29,576 bases of DNA, taken from NCBI GenBank assembly GCA_023420245.1, contig JAEZWL010000052.1, forward strand, positions 1 to 29,576. The letters run 5' to 3'. The notes under the pieces were generated by a model. It was not told the DNA's origin and searched no databases. It was given only the letters and a program-made list of their open reading frames with translations. Below, one piece after another: positions 7,800-15,319 of this stretch; position 1 is the first letter of the stretch, and the number at the start of each line of letters is the position of its first letter. Both the position numbers and the translations under genes were made by a program. Source of the stretch: Bacillota bacterium (lineage in GTDB: Bacteria; Bacillota; Clostridia; Oscillospirales; Acutalibacteraceae).

Positions 7800-7961
7800 T
7801 ACTCTGTAACACCCAATCCAGATGAATATTGGCAGTCTGTTTTGAACCATACCGCGTTGTCGTCAATCGGAATACGTACAGTATTCCTCAATCCTCCGCC
7901 TTGCCTTGCTCAAAATACCCTTGCCGCTATTCTATCATGTTAGATGTTACAGAGTACTAGG
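7795..7961. repeat. 167-bp palindromic MITE-like element
   Basis: Perfect 17-bp terminal inverted repeats (7795-7811 and 7945-7961; the first reads CCTAGTACTCTGTAACA) bound a segment that is itself nearly palindromic. Comparing the element with its own reverse complement shows further matches such as GAATA...GGCA...TTTTGA, and a central GGAATAC/GTATTCC hairpin at 7870-7888. The whole element can fold into one long imperfect hairpin. It codes for nothing obvious. The outermost CTAG on both sides could be a duplicated 4-bp target. It separates the first SipW-type protein from sipW within the operon. Confidence 0.75.
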
Positions 7962-7979
7962 AATAAATAGGAGGATGTT

Positions 7980-8504
7980 ATGTTTAGAAGGATTTGCAGT
8001 ATACTCTCCAGCATCATCATTATCGCCATGGTCATTGTAGCGGGCGTGCTTTTGCTTCCCTATGCACTGGGTTATCAGACGCTCACGGTGCTCAGCGGCA
8101 GTATGGAGCCGACCTATCATGTGGGAGCGGTTGTCTTTGTTAAAAAAATCCCTGTGAATGAGGTCAAGGTCGGAGATGCCATTACGTTCAAGCTGGGAAA
8201 CGGAATGGTCGCAACTCACCGCGTGGTTTCTGTTGACCAGGCAAAGCAGGAGTTTGTCACCAAAGGCGACGCGAACAACGTAGCGGATGGACCCACAAGC
8301 TTCGGCAATTATGTCGGTCGTGCAGAGAACCTGAGCGTTCCTTATCTTGGTTATATAGCTGCCGATATCAAAACGCCAAAGGGCATCATGGTAACGACCG
8401 GCGTAGTTGTAGTGATTGTACTTTTATCGTTTCTGCCCGATATTTTTGAGAAGGAACCCGAGCAGCCAACAGTATCCAAGGAATCCGCAGATTCCAAAAT
8501 ATAA
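7980..8504 (+). CDS. sipW: SipW-type signal peptidase I
   Basis: This 174-aa membrane signal peptidase is of the ER/SipW type. An N-terminal membrane helix (about 8-27) is followed by the box B motif VLSGSMEP with nucleophile S41. The general base is a histidine (H80 in VATHRVV) rather than the lysine of standard bacterial LepB, and acidic residues D97 and D103 lie in the KGDANNVADG box. A second hydrophobic helix, about 139-156, lies near the C-terminus, followed by an acidic tail. SipW enzymes cut dedicated substrates such as TasA and BsaA, and three genes with matching leaders flank this one. GGAGG at 7970-7974 precedes the ATG. It lies directly after the 167-bp hairpin element, which may reduce its expression relative to the first genes. 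Confidence 0.93.
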   Translation: MFRRICSILSSIIIIAMVIVAGVLLLPYALGYQTLTVLSGSMEPTYHVGAVVFVKKIPVNEVKVGDAITFKLGNGMVATHRVVSVDQAKQEFVTKGDANNVADGPTSFGNYVGRAENLSVPYLGYIAADIKTPKGIMVTTGVVVVIVLLSFLPDIFEKEPEQPTVSKESADSKI

Positions 8505-8553
8505 ATCAGCACTTACAGTCGTAAACCCAAATTATTATTGGAGGTAAATTCAG

Positions 8554-9264
8554 ATGAAAAAGAAAAGTGTTTTAACCATCGCAACCTCAGTTGTTCTTAC
8601 AGCGGTAATCGGTATCGGCTCAACTCTGGCTTATATGTCGGCTCAAACGGATGTTAAGCAAAACGTGTTCACCTCTACCGCAGCGTTGCAGGGTCAAATC
8701 AAAGAAACAAACTTTGATGCGGCAGGCTACGGCGAAAAGAGAGACGACGCTAAAATCAAGGCTGATCCCGGACTTGGCATTAACAAGGCAAAGGCAATTG
8801 TTCCGGGCTTAGTCATCAAAAAAGACCCCATGGTCAAAAACTCTACCGCAGATGGCGGCGTAAGCGCATGGATTGCTGTAAAGCTTGATATCACCGGTGC
8901 GGCAACGCTCAGCGCAACTACCGATAAAGACAAATTAGCAAATATTCTGAAAATTGCGGATGTCGATTTTGACAATACAAACTGGCTTCAGGATTCTACA
9001 AATCCCACCGTATTCTACTTCAAAGATAAAGTAGACGCCGGCAAAGAAACCAAAGAATTATTCAAAACGGTTACGATTAAGAGCCAGAAGATCGGCGATC
9101 TGAATCCGACCGGAATCAGCATTGACGATGTGAAGGATTTCCAGATTGATGTAAAGGCCGCGTTGATTCAGGCTACCGGTACCGATGTAGCAGAATCCCC
9201 GATTACAAGCGTAGCTTCCCAGAATCAGCTGAAGTCTCTTTTGGGAGTCAGCGTAACAGTATAA
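8554..9264 (+). CDS. SipW-type signal peptide protein, TasA/camelysin-like (2)
   Basis: This 236-aa exported protein has the leader MKKKSVLTIATSV followed by IGIGSTLAYMSAQTD, the SipW-cognate pattern. The mature part begins with a KQNVFTSTAALQG-like strand and carries a KNSTADGGVSAWIAVKLDI segment, equivalent to the N-x-G-x-x-YVR segment of its two neighbours. It has the size and general layout of TasA/CalY fibre proteins. It is Lys/Asp/Thr-rich and has no cysteine, as expected of an extracellular matrix fibre. A GGAGGT site precedes it. It is probably the main fibre subunit, but which of the three substrates dominates cannot be decided here. Confidence 0.82.
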   Translation: MKKKSVLTIATSVVLTAVIGIGSTLAYMSAQTDVKQNVFTSTAALQGQIKETNFDAAGYGEKRDDAKIKADPGLGINKAKAIVPGLVIKKDPMVKNSTADGGVSAWIAVKLDITGAATLSATTDKDKLANILKIADVDFDNTNWLQDSTNPTVFYFKDKVDAGKETKELFKTVTIKSQKIGDLNPTGISIDDVKDFQIDVKAALIQATGTDVAESPITSVASQNQLKSLLGVSVTV

Positions 9265-9321
9265 TAATTCGGTTGCTTTCGGAAATCAGAATTTTTTCTC
9301 ATAGTATAGGAGAGTACTCCA

Positions 9322-9984
9322 ATGAAAAAGAAATTAATGATCATAGCTACAGCGGTAACTTTGGTTGCCCTCATATCCGTTGGAGGAACGCTTGCCTTAC
9401 TTACGAATCAGGCGGAGATCACCAATCAGATCACGATGGGCAATGTCAGCATTCGATTGGAGGAACCCAAGTTTTCCAGCAATGATAATACAACACAGGC
9501 TGGTGACGGAATCTATGTGAAAAAAGATTTGATTTATCCCGGAAGCAGCTTTGTGAAGGATCCCACCATTATAAACAGTGGAAGCAACCCGTGTTATGTG
9601 CGCGCCAAAGTCGATTTGGTAATGAAGAAAAAGGGAGCTCTCATTGCGAACAATACGGTTGAAAAGGCGAACGGCAGCCAGCTCACCGTTGCTCCGGAGG
9701 ATTTCTTTCTTCCAAACGACGGCTGGGCGAAGAGCAGCGACGGATATTATTATTTCAAAGCGATTTTGCCCAAGGATGGAAAGGTGGAGCTTTTTAAAAA
9801 TAATACCGTCAAGATTCCAACCCAATGGGGCAATGAGATAGCGGATATTCAGTTTTCACTCAATGTTTCGGCTCAGGCAATCCAGTCGGAAAACTTTACC
9901 CCGACCGCAGACGGAAGTGGAAATATCGTGGCGTGGCAATACAAAAACGGAACGGCGGTTCCGATATCAGCAGTAAAGTCTTAA
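9322..9984 (+). CDS. SipW-type signal peptide protein, TasA/camelysin-like (3)
   Basis: This 220-aa exported protein starts MKKKLMIIATAVTLVAL and continues ISVGGTLALLTNQAE, a SipW-cognate leader. The mature region has a TMGNVSIRLEEP strand, a DLIYPGSSFVKDP turn and NSGSNPCYVRAKVDL, the motif seen in the other two paralogues. It carries one cysteine in that motif. The AGGAG site at about 9309 precedes the ATG at 9322. Sequence divergence among the three paralogues is large, which suggests distinct roles (major, minor and tip or base subunits) rather than recent duplication. Confidence 0.8.
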   Translation: MKKKLMIIATAVTLVALISVGGTLALLTNQAEITNQITMGNVSIRLEEPKFSSNDNTTQAGDGIYVKKDLIYPGSSFVKDPTIINSGSNPCYVRAKVDLVMKKKGALIANNTVEKANGSQLTVAPEDFFLPNDGWAKSSDGYYYFKAILPKDGKVELFKNNTVKIPTQWGNEIADIQFSLNVSAQAIQSENFTPTADGSGNIVAWQYKNGTAVPISAVKS

Positions 9985-10073
9985 TCGAAAAATAAGACTC
10001 CAAACAAACGCCAAATTACGTAAAACGTGGAAAAGCGGAAATATTTGCTGCCATGTTGAGAGGGATTGATGCA

Positions 10074-10919
10074 ATGAAAAAACTTCATTCAAATAAGATA
10101 TGCCGTATTGCACTCATCTCGATCGTGACCGCGGCATTTATGGCTTGCAGTTCTGTGAATGCCTTTGCCGCAGGTACAACGGCTGCTGATACGAGAGCAA
10201 GGGTTACTTACAGCGGGAACGGAACATCATCGGATGTGACGGTTGAAAATGCGGAAAATCTGGATGCTTTTAAGAATTTGATGCCGAATGGAACAACCAA
10301 ACCGCAGGACATTGTAATTCAAAATCAAAGCAGCCAGAAGATGAAGGTTTTCTTTCAGGCAAAGCCGTCCGGGGATGATGCCGCGAAACTCCTTGATGCC
10401 CTCCAGCTGAAAATCACCTTCCGATTGGACAGCGCTTCTCCCCTTCAGACGCTGTATGAAGGCTCTGCCTCGGGAAAAACGGAGTCCTCAGCCGTATTCA
10501 AAGAGATTTATCTTGGAACAATGTATCAGAACTCCGAAAGCGGGGTGCTCTCCGCGGTATTGACCGCACCGGAAGCCATGGGCAACGAGTACCAAAACGC
10601 CCGGACCGAAATCAAATGGCTGATCCGGTTTGAGCTGGATGGCAAGATACAGTCGATTCCGCAGAATAACGGCGGAGGCGGCGGAGGCGGTGGGGGAGGA
10701 ACCCCCATTCAAACCGAAAGTATAGGCGCGGAAGCTACACCGCAGGCAGGTCCCACGGTGTCAACGCCTCCCGAAGAGATTCCCGAAGAGGAAATTCCGC
10801 TTTCCAAGCCGCCGATAACCGGTCAGGATTCGATTTTTCTATGGGTTGCTCTGGCAGCGGCAATGCTCGCCTGTCTCGTATTCATCGTGGCGCGCGGCAG
10901 GATTAAACACGGAGCATAA
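10074..10919 (+). CDS. Exported wall-anchor candidate with poly-Gly linker and PPITG sorting-like tail
   Basis: This 281-aa protein starts at the ATG at 10074, which has GAGAGGG upstream; the in-frame ATG at 10053 lacks a ribosome site. There is a signal peptide (about 1-33, ending NAFA|AG). The central domain, with MPNGTTKPQDIVIQNQSS and IYLGTMYQ, resembles wall proteins that accompany TasA-like fibres in Clostridia. A run of ten glycines and a Pro/Glu-rich linker lead to KPPITGQDS, a hydrophobic helix and a basic tail (RGRIKHGA). This is the layout of a sortase sorting signal but with PPITG in place of LPXTG. It probably anchors the fibres at the cell wall. No sortase gene is in the window. 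It is the last gene of the locus. Confidence 0.75.
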   Translation: MKKLHSNKICRIALISIVTAAFMACSSVNAFAAGTTAADTRARVTYSGNGTSSDVTVENAENLDAFKNLMPNGTTKPQDIVIQNQSSQKMKVFFQAKPSGDDAAKLLDALQLKITFRLDSASPLQTLYEGSASGKTESSAVFKEIYLGTMYQNSESGVLSAVLTAPEAMGNEYQNARTEIKWLIRFELDGKIQSIPQNNGGGGGGGGGGTPIQTESIGAEATPQAGPTVSTPPEEIPEEEIPLSKPPITGQDSIFLWVALAAAMLACLVFIVARGRIKHGA

Positions 10920-10933
10920 ACCGAAAATGTGAT

Positions 10934-10965
10934 AAAACAGCCTTTGTTTTACAAGGGCTGTTTTT
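10934..10965 (+). terminator. Terminator of the surface-fibre locus
   Basis: AAAACAGCCTTTG (10934-10946) pairs with CAAGGGCTGTTTT (10952-10964) with one T-G wobble and a five-base TTTTA loop, ending in five Ts. It lies 15 bases after the wall-anchor stop. Confidence 0.88.
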
Positions 10966-11099
10966 GCATGAAAGCATACAAGTTCATCCTGCGCCCGGGC
11001 AGGCGCGAACAGAAACTGGGCTTTGTATCTCACGGCAGACAGGCAGGTTTTTATTAATAATAAGGAACAATAAACAGTTGGCTGCGAACGGGATATAGG

Positions 11100-11129
11100 T
11101 TGACATATTTTACCATACATAGTAAAATA
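11100..11129 (+). promoter_or_regulatory. Promoter of the BTAD regulator/pilus operon with internal palindrome
   Basis: TTGACA (11100-11105), a 17-bp spacer and TAAAAT (11123-11128) form a near-consensus sigma-A promoter. The spacer and -10 carry an exact inverted repeat, TATTTTAC (11106-11113) and GTAAAATA (11122-11129), eight bases apart. A protein bound there would block RNA polymerase, so this is a candidate repressor or autoregulatory site. Confidence 0.75.
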
Positions 11130-11155
11130 GAAATATAAAATAAAGGGTGAAGTTT

Positions 11156-12370
11156 ATGCAAAATGCCATAGATACAAAGCCCAAAATAGAAGTGAATATG
11201 TTAGGCGAGTTTTCCATTTGCATCAATGGGAATAAAACCACAAATTTAAAAGGGCGCACCAAACGGGTTTGGATGCTGATTGAATATTTGATTGCAAACC
11301 GGAGAAAAGATGTCTCTCTGGATATGCTGATTAAAATTTTGTGGGAGGAAGACGAGTGCAAGGACCCGCTGAACGCTCTGAAAAATCTGGTTTATCGCGC
11401 CCGTGAGCTTCTTAAAGAAGTCGCCGACGACGATGGGCTGGAATTTATTACGTTCATGCGGAATACTTATTCCTGGAACAATGAGTACGACTGTATTGTG
11501 GATACCGAGCAGCTGGAGGAATGCTGGAGCTTTCTTAACGATCTGTCTAACAGTGAAGAGGAGCGGGTTCGCTATTGCGAAAAGGCTTTGGCACTTTATA
11601 AGGGCGATTTTTTGCCGAAATCTACATATAGCACATGGGTCGTTTCTCTGGGTGCTTATTACACCACGCTCTATAACGACTGTATCGTAAACGGCTGTGA
11701 GCTTCTAACAGGCAGCCACAGGTTCGACAAGGTGATCCACATTTGCGAAACCGCCTTGATTTACTCTCCGTTTGAAGAATCAATTCACAAGCTGCTGATG
11801 AACGCATATATCAGCACAGACCAGAGAAGCAGGGCGATGAGCCATTACAACGATACGGCAAAGCTCTTTAATAAGGAGCTTGGCGTACAGGTGTCGGATT
11901 CTCTGAACGCCGTATACAGGCAGCTGGTACACTCCGGCAAACGGAGCGGAATGGATATCGGCAATATTAAAAAGGATTTGCGTGAACCGATCGCGTCACG
12001 GGGGGCTTATTACTGTGATTACGAGGTGTTTAAGTCGTTTTACCAGATTCAGGCCCGCATGATGATTCGCACAGGCATTTCCCTTTTTATCGTTTTGTTT
12101 TCCCTTTGCGAATTAAGCGGAGAACCTCTCAAGCAGGAAACGGCGCAGCTGGCCGGCGGCAAACTGAAGGACGCGATTCTTTTAAGCCTGCGCAGAGGCG
12201 ATACGGTAACCTCTTATAATACAAACCAATACATTGTTTTGCTCCATGTTTCCGAATATGAAAGCGTTGAGAAAATTGCCAATCGGATTTTGCAAAAATT
12301 CCGAATGTTATACGACAGCAGCAACATAAAATTAGTAACCCGGATTAATGCGCTTGACGCCGTAAAATAA
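11156..12370 (+). CDS. BTAD/SARP-type transcriptional regulator with degenerate GGDEF-like C-terminus
   Basis: This 404-aa regulator starts at the ATG at 11156, with AAAGGGTG six bases upstream; an in-frame GTG at 11147 is inside that ribosome site. Residues about 6-95 are an OmpR-like winged helix (VNMLGEFSICING start, conserved SLDMLIKILWEED). Residues about 105-260 are the bacterial transcriptional activation (BTAD) tetratricopeptide region, including ALALYKGDFLP and the AMSHYNDTAKLFNKELGVQVS segment typical of SARPs. Residues about 285-395 resemble a GGDEF fold: LLSLRRGDTVTSYNTNQYIVLL sits where active enzymes have LR..D...R.GGDEF, but the catalytic GG(D/E)EF is replaced by YNTNQY (354-359), so it cannot make c-di-GMP. 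It has its own promoter and leads the pilus-like operon, with the fibre locus just upstream. Confidence 0.85.
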   Translation: MQNAIDTKPKIEVNMLGEFSICINGNKTTNLKGRTKRVWMLIEYLIANRRKDVSLDMLIKILWEEDECKDPLNALKNLVYRARELLKEVADDDGLEFITFMRNTYSWNNEYDCIVDTEQLEECWSFLNDLSNSEEERVRYCEKALALYKGDFLPKSTYSTWVVSLGAYYTTLYNDCIVNGCELLTGSHRFDKVIHICETALIYSPFEESIHKLLMNAYISTDQRSRAMSHYNDTAKLFNKELGVQVSDSLNAVYRQLVHSGKRSGMDIGNIKKDLREPIASRGAYYCDYEVFKSFYQIQARMMIRTGISLFIVLFSLCELSGEPLKQETAQLAGGKLKDAILLSLRRGDTVTSYNTNQYIVLLHVSEYESVEKIANRILQKFRMLYDSSNIKLVTRINALDAVK

Positions 12371-12397
12371 AATGCAGCCAAGCTGGGAGGGGTGCCA

Positions 12398-13354
12398 ATG
12401 AGCGGGAAAAGAATATTTTATGTGGCTCTTTCTCTACTCCTGCTCCTTCTTCCCGCCTGCAATACGGTTCCGGACGGAATCCCTTCGTTTCCGCAGGATG
12501 CCGCAATTCCAATTATCGGTGTACCCGGCAGTACGCACCCGATGATTCTAAAAGCTGCCCCCAACCTTCTTTTTGCGGAGGCGTATAAAATGATTAGCCC
12601 AAAGGCTGCGTCAGCACCTCCCGTAACTGCGAAGATGCCGGCGGCCTCCGGTAAGGAGATTTTGTCAAAACAGGGCGCGACCCTTGATTACAGCAATACG
12701 TCCGAAGGGTACATAATGGCAAAATACAGCGGCTTGGCAAAAATTAAGGTGCTCGTTTATTTTAACGGGGGCGCTTCCTATTACCAGTATAATCTGGAAG
12801 GGAACGACGTTTATATTACGATACCGCTGCAAAGCGGAAGTGGCTCTTACCGTGTCCGCTTTATGGAGAACGTATCCGGCAGCAATTACGCGGAGCTGTG
12901 TTCCACAGAATTTTACGCGGCGGTCAGCGGTTACGGAGGCTTTCTGTATCCGAATCAGTATGTGAATTACAGTCTGACCTCCACTGCGGTTGCGACCGCA
13001 AAAAGCCTTTGTACCAATTGCAAAAACGACGCGGAAAAAACAGCGGCAATTTATAAATATATCGCGGCAAATATCAAGTATGATTACGCCAAGGCGGGGA
13101 GTGTTACGTCCGGCTACCTGCCCAATGTGGACAGTACCCTTTCTGTGAAAAAGGGAATCTGCTTTGATTATTCCGCTTTAATGGCGGCGATGTGCCGCTC
13201 GCAGGGAATACCGGTCAAGCTGATTATGGGAAGCACAAACGTTGGTTATCACGCGTGGAATGAGGTTTATCTGGATGGTTGGAAACGTTATGACGCGACT
13301 TTCGCAGCGGCCGGTCAATCAGCCGGAACCTATACTGCGGAAAAAAATTATTGA
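12398..13354 (+). CDS. Transglutaminase-like lipoprotein
   Basis: This 318-aa exported lipoprotein starts at the ATG at 12398, with GGGAGGGG five bases upstream. The leader ends in the lipobox LPAC (lipidated Cys at about 20). An Ig-like region at about 90-175 leads to a C-terminal transglutaminase/protease core with a complete triad: C255 in KKGICFDYSA, H285 in YHAWNEVYLDG and D299 in RYDATF. Family members crosslink or hydrolyse proteins outside the cell. The gene lies 27 bases after the regulator and 23 bases before the GspF-like gene, so it is part of the pilus-like operon. It may modify the pilin or the neighbouring fibre proteins. The C-terminus ends soon after the Asp, which is short but retains the triad. 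Confidence 0.85.
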   Translation: MSGKRIFYVALSLLLLLLPACNTVPDGIPSFPQDAAIPIIGVPGSTHPMILKAAPNLLFAEAYKMISPKAASAPPVTAKMPAASGKEILSKQGATLDYSNTSEGYIMAKYSGLAKIKVLVYFNGGASYYQYNLEGNDVYITIPLQSGSGSYRVRFMENVSGSNYAELCSTEFYAAVSGYGGFLYPNQYVNYSLTSTAVATAKSLCTNCKNDAEKTAAIYKYIAANIKYDYAKAGSVTSGYLPNVDSTLSVKKGICFDYSALMAAMCRSQGIPVKLIMGSTNVGYHAWNEVYLDGWKRYDATFAAAGQSAGTYTAEKNY

Positions 13355-13377
13355 TTGGACGGTATGGAGGATTGCCT

Positions 13378-14448
13378 ATGAGTAAGTCCATCGACGCTAA
13401 GCAGGGGAAAAGGAGGTTTCTTTCCTCAAACGACATTTCCCTTTTCTGTTCACAGGTCGTTCTAATCCTGCGTTCGGCGATCCCCTTGCAGGAGGGAATC
13501 GGAGCAATCAGTGAGAATATGGAGACGGAACAGGGGAAAAAGCTGATTCGCAAAATCGCGGAAAGCCTGGAACAGAACAGTTCTCTGTTCACTGCTTTGA
13601 CCCTTACCGGAGTGTTCCCGGATTACATGGTGAATATGGTAAATATCGGGGAAAGAACCGGAAAGCTCGAATCAGTCATGGAGGCCCTGTCGCTTTATTA
13701 CGCACGCGATGACAGGCTTCACCGCCGGATACGCGGTGCGATTCTTTACCCGCTGATTTTGGTTCTAATGATGGCCGCGGTTATTTCGGTTATGCTGATT
13801 AAGGTGCTGCCGGTGTTTAATGATGTTTTTCTCGATTTAGGCGGAGATATTTCTGCGACCTCCAGAGCAGTGATTCAGGCAGGAACCGCGGTTGGCGGAT
13901 ATTCGCTTGCAGCTGTTTTGCTTCTGGCGGTTCTTCTTCTTGTCTTACTGATCCTCAGCAAAACCGACTCAGGCTCGAGAGGTCTTTCCGGATTGTTCGA
14001 GCGGTTTGGTCCCACACGCCGTCTGTCGGATAAAATTGCATCCGCACGCTTTGCCTCCATCCTTTCCATGATGCTTTCGAGCGGCTATGATACGGCTGAA
14101 GCGCTGGAGCTGATTCCTTCCGTTATTTCTAACCGGAATATTACGGATAAAATTACAAAATCCCGTGTCGCGCTGGAGTCGGGGGTATCCTTATCAAAGG
14201 CGCTGGGAGACGTAAATTTGTTCCCCGGAATCTATTCCAGTATGATTCATCTGGGCTCAAAAACAGGAAGCTTGGATACGGTTATGAATAAACTTGCCGA
14301 TATTTACAGCGAAGAAGTGGATGATTCCATCAATAAAGCGGTTTCAATTGTAGAACCGGTGTTGGTTGGGGCGTTGTCCGTTGTTATCGGGGGCATTTTG
14401 CTTTCTGTTATGCTTCCGCTCATGGGTATTATGTCTTCCATCGGCTGA
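13378..14448 (+). CDS. GspF/PilC-type inner-membrane platform protein
   Basis: This 356-aa protein is of the type II secretion/type IV pilus GspF family. The start at 13378 has GGAGG at 13366-13370; the in-frame ATG at 13351 overlaps the previous gene and lacks a site. Two GspF repeats are visible: the first about 15-140 (SQVVLILRSAIPLQEGI, then GERTGKLESVMEAL) and the second about 215-330 (ARFASILSMMLSSGYDTAEAL, then GSKTGSLDTVMNKL). Membrane helices lie at about 121-145, 172-192 and at the C-terminus. It forms the platform around which pilin subunits are assembled by the ATPase encoded at 16435. Confidence 0.92.
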   Translation: MSKSIDAKQGKRRFLSSNDISLFCSQVVLILRSAIPLQEGIGAISENMETEQGKKLIRKIAESLEQNSSLFTALTLTGVFPDYMVNMVNIGERTGKLESVMEALSLYYARDDRLHRRIRGAILYPLILVLMMAAVISVMLIKVLPVFNDVFLDLGGDISATSRAVIQAGTAVGGYSLAAVLLLAVLLLVLLILSKTDSGSRGLSGLFERFGPTRRLSDKIASARFASILSMMLSSGYDTAEALELIPSVISNRNITDKITKSRVALESGVSLSKALGDVNLFPGIYSSMIHLGSKTGSLDTVMNKLADIYSEEVDDSINKAVSIVEPVLVGALSVVIGGILLSVMLPLMGIMSSIG

Positions 14449-14463
14449 TAAGGAGGAATCGGT

Positions 14464-14787
14464 TTGCGCTTATATAAACGGTCATCCACGGCTCGGAACA
14501 CGGTGCTGTCCGCTTGCGTTTTTGTTCTGATTCTCTGTCTGTTCTGGTACGGCTTCAGCCGAACCTCCAGCTCCGGGGATGAGCAGAGCCTGGAGGTGAC
14601 GCGTACGGCGGTGCAAAAATCGATTGCCAACTGCTACGCCACTGAGGGGGCATATCCTCCAAATATCAAATATCTGGAGGATCATTACGGAATTATGATC
14701 AATCATGATAAATATGTCGTTCAGTATGAGCTGTCGGGCTCCAATGTTATGCCGTCGTTCAATATTATTCAAAAAGGCTCGGATTAA
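14464..14787 (+). CDS. Small pseudopilin-like membrane protein (1)
   Basis: This 107-aa protein uses a TTG start at 14464, supported by AAGGAGG seven bases before it. A short basic leader (MRLYKRSSTARN) precedes a hydrophobic helix (TVLSACVFVLILCLFWYGF), followed by a small soluble domain with NCYATEGAYPPNIKYLEDHYG, which is reminiscent of pilin C-terminal domains. The leader plus helix layout is that of class III (type IV pilin) signal peptides, but the predicted processing residue is Asn instead of Gly. It sits between the GspF-like gene and a DUF4860-type gene. It is most likely a (pseudo)pilin, although homology is weak. Confidence 0.72.
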   Translation: MRLYKRSSTARNTVLSACVFVLILCLFWYGFSRTSSSGDEQSLEVTRTAVQKSIANCYATEGAYPPNIKYLEDHYGIMINHDKYVVQYELSGSNVMPSFNIIQKGSD

Positions 14788-14811
14788 AGCATTCGGGAGG
14801 AGGGGAAAGCC

Positions 14812-15273
14812 GTGAACGTGAAAAATACACATTCCATAGAAACGTTATTTGCGCTGTTGGTTTTCTGCCTTTTCTCCATTTGTTCTTTGTTTCTGGTTTT
14901 AATCGGCGGTAATGTATATCGGGGAATTGTGAGAGATATGAACGCGACAAACGAGACCCGTGCCTCCCTTTCCTATGTATCCAATAAGGTACACGCGGCC
15001 GGAACGGGCGAAGCCTCTCTGCAAACGGTAAACGGCGAGCAGGCTCTGGTGATCTCCGCGCAGTTTAACGGCGAAGCTTATCGTACTTATATCTACGAGC
15101 ACAACGGGTATTTGATGGAACTGTTTACCCGTGCGGATAATCCCTTTACCCCCGGAGACGGAGATAAAATCACGGCGGTATCCGGCTTTCAAATGGCGCA
15201 GATTGGCAGCAGCCTGAATCTGACAGCAACCGGAAGCGACCACCGCACCCTTACGCTGCGCCTTCAGCTTTGA
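14812..15273 (+). CDS. DUF4860-like pseudopilin-type membrane protein (2)
   Basis: This 153-aa protein starts at GTG 14812 after GGGAGGAGGGG. The leader MNVKN is followed by THSIETLFALLVFCLFSICSL, a hydrophobic segment with Glu at mature position 5 if cut after Asn5, as in type IV pilins. The rest is a soluble beta-rich domain (RASLSYVSNKVHAAG, FTPGDGDKITAVSGFQM). The sequence resembles proteins annotated DUF4860 that occur in clostridial pilus-like operons; that family name is from memory and not confirmed. It is probably a minor pseudopilin. Confidence 0.75.
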   Translation: MNVKNTHSIETLFALLVFCLFSICSLFLVLIGGNVYRGIVRDMNATNETRASLSYVSNKVHAAGTGEASLQTVNGEQALVISAQFNGEAYRTYIYEHNGYLMELFTRADNPFTPGDGDKITAVSGFQMAQIGSSLNLTATGSDHRTLTLRLQL

Positions 15274-15319
15274 AAGTTTTAAGTGTATGACAGCGGGGCT
15301 GAAAGATAGGCGGAATGAA

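Noticed and set aside
7795..7961. CRISPR-like or riboswitch interpretation of the inverted repeats
   Set aside because: There is one pair of inverted, not direct, repeats and no spacer series. No known leader RNA matches it, so a palindromic mobile element fits better.
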